NCBI RefSeq assembly: GCF_003353055.1
Contig: NZ_QKWJ01000049.1
Location: 1 to 56,790 of the forward strand
Source of the DNA: Cupriavidus lacunae
Lineage (GTDB): Bacteria > Pseudomonadota > Gammaproteobacteria > Burkholderiales > Burkholderiaceae
DNA: 56,790 nucleotides
Reading direction: 5' to 3'
Below, piece after piece: positions 51,865 to 56,790 of the stretch (the stretch's first letter is position 1; each line of letters starts with the position of its first letter). The notes beneath the pieces are model-generated. The model ran no database searches. It was not told where the DNA came from and saw nothing but the letters and a program-made list of their open reading frames with translations. A program made the translations under genes and the position numbers.

Positions 51865-52542
51865 TCACTGCAGGAAGAAATCGATCGCGCGTTCGACCAC
51901 CGGCGCATGGATGACATGCAGGCCATCGAACTCGATGTACTCCACGTCGTAGCCCGCGGCCTTGAGCCTGGCCGCATGGGCGCGCCCGCTGGTGGCGATT
52001 GGCAGTTGCTCGTCGGCCAGCCCGTGCGCGATGAACACCCTGGGCGTGCCCTCCTGCATGAACACCGACATGAAGCCGCCCGAGAAGGCGATCACATGGC
52101 TGGCGATATCGCCATTGGTGATGCCCAGCGACAGCGCGTAGCTGGCGCCGTCCGAGAACCCGGCAAAGGCGAGCCGGCCCGGCTCGATCCGGTAGCGTGA
52201 AGTCACCGCGGTCAGCGCCTGGTGCAGCCGCTCCAGGTCGGGGCCGTTGCCGCCGATCACGATGTCCCAGGTCGGGTAGAGCGAATGCGGCGCCAGCACC
52301 AGGAACTTGCGGCGCTGCGCATGGGCTTCGAGATACGGCAGCACTTTTTCCGGGAATCCGCCCGCGCCGTGGAACATCACCAGCAGCGGCACGGGCACGC
52401 CGGCCGGCAGATCCTCCGGCACGTACAGCACCGCGTCGCGTTCGGCGGCTACCCCCAGCGAGTTGCGGCCGGGCGGCAGGGGGCCATCGACAGAGTCGGC
52501 GTGCAGGAAGGACAGGCGACCGAACAGCGAGGGATCGAGCAT
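51865..52542 (-). CDS. Alpha/beta hydrolase (phospholipase/carboxylesterase family)
   Basis: This 225-residue serine esterase has the oxyanion loop VMFHGAGGFPEKVL (about 56-69), the nucleophile GFSDGASYALSLG (about 128-140), the acid in IAHGLADEQLPI and the His in EFDGLHVIHAPVV. No signal peptide. It resembles the predicted phospholipase/carboxylesterase group (Abhydrolase_2). The AT-rich region upstream carries an inverted repeat that may be an operator. Confidence 0.88.
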   Translation of the reverse strand: MLDPSLFGRLSFLHADSVDGPLPPGRNSLGVAAERDAVLYVPEDLPAGVPVPLLVMFHGAGGFPEKVLPYLEAHAQRRKFLVLAPHSLYPTWDIVIGGNGPDLERLHQALTAVTSRYRIEPGRLAFAGFSDGASYALSLGITNGDIASHVIAFSGGFMSVFMQEGTPRVFIAHGLADEQLPIATSGRAHAARLKAAGYDVEYIEFDGLHVIHAPVVERAIDFFLQ

Positions 52543-52560
52543 GGCGGAGTGACGGGGACG

Positions 52561-52597
52561 TTATGTAATCATAATATATTGTATATCACATACATAA
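52561..52597. promoter_or_regulatory. AT-rich inverted repeat upstream of the esterase
   Basis: The arms TTATGTA (52561-52567) and TACATAA (52591-52597) flank a very AT-rich centre (AATATATTGTATAT). This 40-base island is one of the most AT-rich in the window. It may be an operator, perhaps for the MocR-type regulator whose remnant follows. Confidence 0.45.
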
Positions 52598-52615
52598 AGT
52601 AGGATGGACGCCTGA

Positions 52616-52894
52616 GCTAGCCGATGTGGCCGGCCGGTGGCGCGCTGCTTTGGCGATGCAGGACTGCACCTGGTGATGCCGCTGCCAGAGGGGACGGACG
52701 ATCGTGCGGTCACGCAAGCCGCGATCGAACGCGATATCGTCGTGCGCCCGCTGCCTGGCTACTACGCGGATCCGGAACGCGCCCGGCAGGGACTATTGCT
52801 TGGCTACGCCTGCGTGCCCGAGGAAGACATCGCCCCGGCCTTCGAGACGCTCGCAAGCGCGATCGACGCAAGGACAGCGGGAGCTGTCCCCTGA
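52616..52894 (+). pseudogene. MocR/GntR-type regulator, C-terminal remnant
   Basis: Only the last 85-90 residues of a MocR (PdxR-like) regulator survive: FGDAGLHLVMPLPEGTDDRAV, IVVRPLPGYYADPERARQGLLLGYACVPEEDIAPAFETL. This is the small domain of the aminotransferase-like portion. The winged helix DNA-binding domain and PLP lysine are missing. A stop codon at 52613 precedes the frame. It looks truncated by a deletion or insertion event upstream. Confidence 0.78.
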
Positions 52895-52935
52895 CATCTG
52901 CTTTGTGGCCAACGCGATGGCGTGCGTGATGCGGG

Positions 52936-55650
52936 TCACCGCTGCCAGGGCTCGGTCCTGTGCGCGTCGCGCTTGCCATAGCAATCGATAGCCTGCCCGA
53001 CGAGCTCGCGCGAGATCGCACCGTCATCGGCCAGCGCCTTCAGCGCGGCAATCACAATCGATGCGCGATCGACCTCAAAAAAGGCCCGCAACGCGGCACG
53101 CGTATCGCTACGCCCGAAGCCATCGGTGCCGAGCGTCACGTAGCGGCGCGGCACATGGGCGCGAATCATCTCGGGCACGGCGCGCACGTAATCGGTCGCT
53201 GCGATCACCGGGCCGCGTGATGCCGCGAGCGCGGCCGTCACGTAAGGCGCGGCGCTTTCGTCATCCGTAAACAGCCGCTGCGCGCGCTCCGAGGCGATGC
53301 CATCGCGATGCAGTTCGGTGAAGCTTGTCACGCTCCATACGGCAGCATCGATCTTCCAGTCCTCCTTCAGCATGCTCGCAGCGGCCTGCACCTCACCGAG
53401 AATTGCACCCGATCCGAGCAACTGGACCTGCGCCGTCTCCAGCCGTGCTGCGTCGAGCGGATACATGCCCTTGAGCACGCCCTCGCGCACCTTGTCGATG
53501 GGCGTGGCGGGCAATGAAGGCTGCGCGTAGTTCTCATTCATGACGGTCAGGTAGTAGAACACGTCGCGCTGATGCTCGATCATTTCACGCATGCCTTCGT
53601 CGACGATCATCGCGACTTCATACGCGAACGCGGGATCGTACGCGCGGCAGTTCGGCACCGTCGATGCCGCGAGATGGCTCGTGCCGTCCTGATGCTGCAG
53701 ACCCTCGCCGCCGAGCGTTGTCTTGCCCGCCGTCGCGCCGATCAGAAAGCCCCGCGCGCGCTGGTCGGCAGCGGCCCAGATCAGATCGCCGATGCGCTGG
53801 AAGCCGAACATCGAGTAGTAGATGTAGAACGGAAGCATCGGCGTATCGTGCACGCTGTACGACGTCGCCGCCGCGATCCACGACGACACCGCGCCCGCCT
53901 CGGAGATGCCCTCCTCAAGTATCTGGCCGCCCGTCTCTTCTCGGTAATAGAGCATCGATCCCATATCTTCCGGCTCGTACAACTGGCCGAGCGGCGAGTA
54001 GATGCCGACCTGGCGGAACAGGTTCGCCATACCGAACGTGCGCGCCTCATCGGCGACCACGGGCACGATGCGCGGCCCAAGCGATGCATCCTTCAGCAAA
54101 CTGCCCAGCATGCGCACGATGGCCATCGTGGTTGACATCTCCTTACCGTTTGCGTCCAGTGCGAACTGCGCCCAGGACGGCATGGCCGGCACGGTTGGCG
54201 CCTGCGATGCCGCTCTGCGCCGCCTGGGCAGATAACCGCCGAGGGCAGCGCGGCGCGCGTGCAGGTACTGCATTTCCGGGCTGTTCTCCGCAGGCTTGTA
54301 GAACCTGAGCTGCTCCACGTCCTCATCGGACAGAGGCAAGCGGAAGCGATCGCGAAACGCCTTCAACTGCTCAACGTCGAGCTTTTTCTGCTGATGCGTG
54401 TTCATGCGCCCCTGGCCGATCGAGCCCATGCCAAACCCCTTCATCGTCTTGGCGAGAATGACCGTAGGCTGGCCGCTGTGCTTCACCGCCTTGTCATACG
54501 CTGCATGCAGCTTGCGAACATCGTGGCCGCCGCGCCGCAAGCGGTCGATGTCGTCATCGCTCAGATGCGCGGCAAGCGCGGCCAGTTCAGGGTTCTGGCC
54601 GAAGAAGCGCTCGCGGTTGTACGCGCCGTCGTTGGCAGAGAAGGTCTGGAACTGCCCGTCCACGGTGTGAGCAAATGCGCGCAGCAACGCGCCCGTGCGA
54701 TCGCGCGCGAACAGCGCATCCCAGTCCGAGCCCCACAGCACCTTGATGACGTTCCAGCCAGCCCCCGTGAACTGCGCTTCGAGTTCGTCGATGATTCGGC
54801 CGTTGCTGCGCACCGGACCGTCGAGGCGCTGCAGATTGCAGTTGATCACGAACACGAGGTTGTCGAGCCCTTCGCGCGCCGCCAGCGACAGCGCTCCGAT
54901 CGATTCTGGCTCGTCCATCTCGCCGTCGCCGAAAAAGCCCCACACCTTGCGGCCTTCTGTCTTAAGCAGACCGCGATTCTGCAAATAGCGCATGAAGCGC
55001 GCCTGGTAGATCGCGTTGATGGGCCCGATGCCCATCGAGCCCGTCGGAAATTGCCAGAAGTCCGGCATCAGCCACGGGTGCGGATACGAACAGAGACCCG
55101 GCCCCGCGATCTCGCGCCGGTAGTGTTCGAGATGCGTCTCGCTCAGGAAGCCTTCGAGAAACGCGCGCGCATAGACGCCCGGCGACGAATGCGGCTGGAA
55201 ATACACGAGATCGCCGCCATGCGTATCGCTCGCGCCGCGAAAGAAATGATTGAAGCCGACTTCGAACAGATCCGCCGCCGACGCATAGCTCGCGATATGG
55301 CCGCCAAGTTCGCCGTACGCCCGATTGGCCCGCACCACCATCGCCAGCGCGTTCCAGCGCAACGCGGCGGCGAGCTTCTCTTCCGTGTCGAGATCGCCCG
55401 GATACGGAAGCTGCTGGGAGACGGAGATCGTGTTCGTGTAGGGCGTGACATTCGCACGCGCCGTCGCCACGCCGTTCGACAGCGCATGCGCGGCCAGCCG
55501 GTCGAACAGGTACTGCGCGCGGTCGACGCCGGCGTGCTGGACGATGCCGTCCAACGCGGCTAGCCACTCGGCCGTCTCCTGCGGGTCGTGGTCGATGCGA
55601 GCTTGAGTGAGGGCGAGAACGGTCTGGATACCGCTCGATAAATCCGTCAT
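52936..55650 (-). CDS. mdeB: 2-oxoacid dehydrogenase E1, homodimeric type (MdeB/AceE-like)
   Basis: This 904-residue thiamine-diphosphate enzyme is of the AceE type. The ThDP-binding GDG...N motif is FFGDGEMDEPESIG...NCNLQRLDGPV (about 240-290); HGGDLVYFQPHSSPG and ETGGQILEEGISEAGA are typical. An AceE would normally sit beside aceF and lpd. Here it stands alone and diverges from an Lrp regulator, the arrangement known for mdeB-mdeR in Pseudomonas putida, where the substrate is 2-oxobutyrate from methionine breakdown. The expected mdeA is not in the window. I therefore propose 2-oxobutyrate or pyruvate as substrate; this is inference. Confidence 0.9.
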   Translation of the reverse strand: MTDLSSGIQTVLALTQARIDHDPQETAEWLAALDGIVQHAGVDRAQYLFDRLAAHALSNGVATARANVTPYTNTISVSQQLPYPGDLDTEEKLAAALRWNALAMVVRANRAYGELGGHIASYASAADLFEVGFNHFFRGASDTHGGDLVYFQPHSSPGVYARAFLEGFLSETHLEHYRREIAGPGLCSYPHPWLMPDFWQFPTGSMGIGPINAIYQARFMRYLQNRGLLKTEGRKVWGFFGDGEMDEPESIGALSLAAREGLDNLVFVINCNLQRLDGPVRSNGRIIDELEAQFTGAGWNVIKVLWGSDWDALFARDRTGALLRAFAHTVDGQFQTFSANDGAYNRERFFGQNPELAALAAHLSDDDIDRLRRGGHDVRKLHAAYDKAVKHSGQPTVILAKTMKGFGMGSIGQGRMNTHQQKKLDVEQLKAFRDRFRLPLSDEDVEQLRFYKPAENSPEMQYLHARRAALGGYLPRRRRAASQAPTVPAMPSWAQFALDANGKEMSTTMAIVRMLGSLLKDASLGPRIVPVVADEARTFGMANLFRQVGIYSPLGQLYEPEDMGSMLYYREETGGQILEEGISEAGAVSSWIAAATSYSVHDTPMLPFYIYYSMFGFQRIGDLIWAAADQRARGFLIGATAGKTTLGGEGLQHQDGTSHLAASTVPNCRAYDPAFAYEVAMIVDEGMREMIEHQRDVFYYLTVMNENYAQPSLPATPIDKVREGVLKGMYPLDAARLETAQVQLLGSGAILGEVQAAASMLKEDWKIDAAVWSVTSFTELHRDGIASERAQRLFTDDESAAPYVTAALAASRGPVIAATDYVRAVPEMIRAHVPRRYVTLGTDGFGRSDTRAALRAFFEVDRASIVIAALKALADDGAISRELVGQAIDCYGKRDAHRTEPWQR

Positions 55651-55701
55651 GGCGCAACTCCGAGGCTGAATGGTGTGGCTAGTACGATGCGTGCGATCCG
55701 A

Positions 55702-55738
55702 ATGGATACGGCTCGAATACATGAGATAGCGTATCCAT
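55702..55738. promoter_or_regulatory. Inverted repeat in the mdeB/lrp divergent promoter region
   Basis: ATGGATACG (55702-55710) is matched by CGTATCCAT (55730-55738), nine-base arms with a 19-base spacer, in the 182 bases between the two divergent starts. A second weaker pair, TATTCC (55795-55800) and GGAATA (55819-55824), lies close to the Lrp start. These are good candidates for Lrp-type binding sites. Confidence 0.6.
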
Positions 55739-55832
55739 CCTGCCCCAGAATGTGCGTCTCTTTTGCGTGCTCCGGCGCTTTCAGATAGTATCTTTATTCC
55801 GAAAAAGCGGCCTCAGATGGAATATTTACACT

Positions 55833-56372
55833 ATGACATCCGAAACTAAACCGGCCACGAGGCGCCTCGACCGCATCGACATCGCGATCCTCCAGCAACT
55901 CCAGAACAACGCGCGCATCACCAATGCGGAACTGGCGCGCGCGGTCCATCTGTCGCCGACGGCCTGCTTTGGCCGCGTACGCGCGCTCGAAAAGCTCGGC
56001 CTGTTTCGTCAACAGGTGACGCTGCTCGATCCCGGCGCGCTCGGGCTGCGCATCAATGTTTTCATTCAGGTGAGCCTCGAGAAGCAGGTCGAAGACGCGC
56101 TGCGCCGCTTTGAACAGGAGGTCGGCGCACGACCCGAGGTGATGGAGTGCTATCTGATGACGGGGGACGCCGATTATCTGTTGCGCGTCGTCGTGCCCGA
56201 CATGCAGAGCCTCGAGCGCTTTATCGTGCAATGGCTCACGAAGATACCCGGCGTGTCGAATATCCGCTCAAGCTTTGCGCTCAAGCAGGTGCGCTACAAG
56301 ACCGCGTTGCCGCTGCCCGTCACGGGCCTCACGCTCACGGCGGGTGACGATGCGCCCCAGGAATGGGCGTGA
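55833..56372 (+). CDS. Lrp/AsnC-family transcription regulator (MdeR-like)
   Basis: The product is 179 residues. The N-terminal helix-turn-helix is DRIDIAILQQLQNNARITNAELARAVHLSPTACFGRVRALEKLGLF (in parts, about 12-60), and the C-terminal RAM ligand-binding domain is about 75-155 (INVFIQVSLEKQVEDALRRF, VMECYLMTGDADYLLRVVV). These regulators sense amino acids and often activate the divergent gene, here the E1 enzyme. It carries a short C-terminal tail. Sequence and context match MdeR-type methionine-responsive activators, but the ligand is inferred. Confidence 0.9.
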   Translation: MTSETKPATRRLDRIDIAILQQLQNNARITNAELARAVHLSPTACFGRVRALEKLGLFRQQVTLLDPGALGLRINVFIQVSLEKQVEDALRRFEQEVGARPEVMECYLMTGDADYLLRVVVPDMQSLERFIVQWLTKIPGVSNIRSSFALKQVRYKTALPLPVTGLTLTAGDDAPQEWA

Positions 56373-56522
56373 GGAGATGCCGCTTGGTAACGGGGTACAG
56401 CGCGTCTACCACGCCAAGTGCGAGGCAGCGTTGCGCATCGTCGCCACGGAGCGCTGCCAGAGCCGGGCGCTTGCCGTCTGGCTTGGCAATGACATGAGCG
56501 CTCTCATCCAGACATCTTTACC
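56373..56522. other. Unassigned right-end sequence
   Basis: This stretch shows no gene with confidence. On the minus strand 56373-56505 reads openly as DESAHVIAKPDGKRPALAAL and onward, which could be a fragment of a lost gene. I could not identify it. Confidence 0.3.
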
Positions 56523-56686
56523 CAGTGTCCTGTTTCGCAAATAACTTGCCATGAAATCGCCCAGTTGGCCGCCATGCGTCGTTGCTCGTCGTTGCCATAG
56601 CTACGGCTATGGCGCCTCCTCGCGCCTAGCCTGACAGCCAACTGGACGATTTCATTTTGGCAAGCTATCTACGGAACAGGACACTG
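56523..56686. mobile_element. MITE-like inverted-repeat element
   Basis: A 164-base element begins CAGTGTCCTGTTTCG and ends with the inverse, CGGAACAGGACACTG. The inverted similarity extends inwards about 48-50 bases on each side (CTTGCCATGAAATCG...CCAGTTGGC against GCCAACTGG...CGATTTCAT...TTGGCAAG). The centre contains a smaller palindrome CCATAGCTACGGCTATGG. No open reading frame. No clear target duplication was seen. This looks like a non-autonomous element or its relic. Confidence 0.75.
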
Positions 56687-56790
56687 ATATGTATTGACCC
56701 TGTCAAGTGCTCGTTTCCTTGTTCACGGTAGGACAAGTGTGTTTGGGCCAGGCCCGGCGGTTCTTCGACGGTTGATCATTCTGATATGCG
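56687..56790. other. Unidentified right edge
   Basis: The final 104 bases hold no recognisable gene. They may be the start of another mobile element or gene outside the window. Confidence 0.3.

Noticed and set aside
56373..56505. Minus-strand open stretch beginning DESAHVIAKPDGKR
   Set aside because: Too short, no start with a ribosome binding site and no recognised family; noted only as a possible gene relic.

Overview
The window looks like a high-GC beta-proteobacterial replicon of the Cupriavidus/Ralstonia group, probably Cupriavidus. The clues are the flagellar layout (fliE divergent from fliFGHIJK, and a fliC-flaG-fliD-fliS-fliT run), a czcICBA metal-efflux operon, and the gene content. 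This assignment is inference from gene content; no database was searched.

Layout. Positions 1-2473 hold a BON-domain periplasmic protein, a tiny Gln/Gly-rich protein with its own terminator, and an MpaB-type (DUF2236) oxygenase. Positions 2474-3595 hold a candidate 66-nt small RNA and a divergent Hfq-like protein. Positions 3698-9634 carry a sigma-28 promoter, fliC, flaG, fliD, fliS, fliT, a FliK-like gene and a FlhB C-terminal-domain gene. Positions 9674-19043 form a sugar and glycosylation island: a methyltransferase, then on the minus strand a tightly overlapping operon (SPINDLY-type O-GlcNAc transferase, rfbF, rfbG, RmlC-like epimerase, C-methyltransferase, WbqC-like, DegT aminotransferase), and a divergent hexapeptide acetyltransferase. 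I read this as synthesis of a CDP-linked C-methylated 6-deoxy (amino) sugar and its transfer to flagellin. Positions 19146-26790 hold fliE (minus) and fliFGHIJK (plus), the basal body, switch and export ATPase genes.

Positions 27077-41689 are metabolic and accessory: a solitary HicB, AlkB, a GFA-family protein, a BamA/TamA-like pseudogene with an inverted 3' part, cysteine synthase, two TSUP permeases, methyltransferase, GNAT, PhoX-like phosphatase, IMPACT protein, ferredoxin, a VapBC-like pair, PHB-depolymerase-type esterase, DUF3606, alpha-carbonic anhydrase, ABM monooxygenase and an atypical P450. Positions 41947-48572 hold an OmlA-like lipoprotein and czcICBA, where czcC appears frameshifted at a C6 tract. 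Positions 48857-52542 hold a repeat-bearing secreted protein, an ECF sigma/zinc anti-sigma pair, a large AAA ATPase and an esterase. The right end has a MocR remnant, a homodimeric 2-oxoacid dehydrogenase E1 divergent from an Lrp regulator (mdeB/mdeR-like, without mdeA), and a MITE-like inverted-repeat element.

The strongest leads are the sRNA plus Hfq-like gene beside fliC, the flagellin-glycan operon, the czcC homopolymer frameshift, the outer-membrane-protein inversion, a three-copy dispersed palindromic repeat, and a P450 without the ExxR motif.
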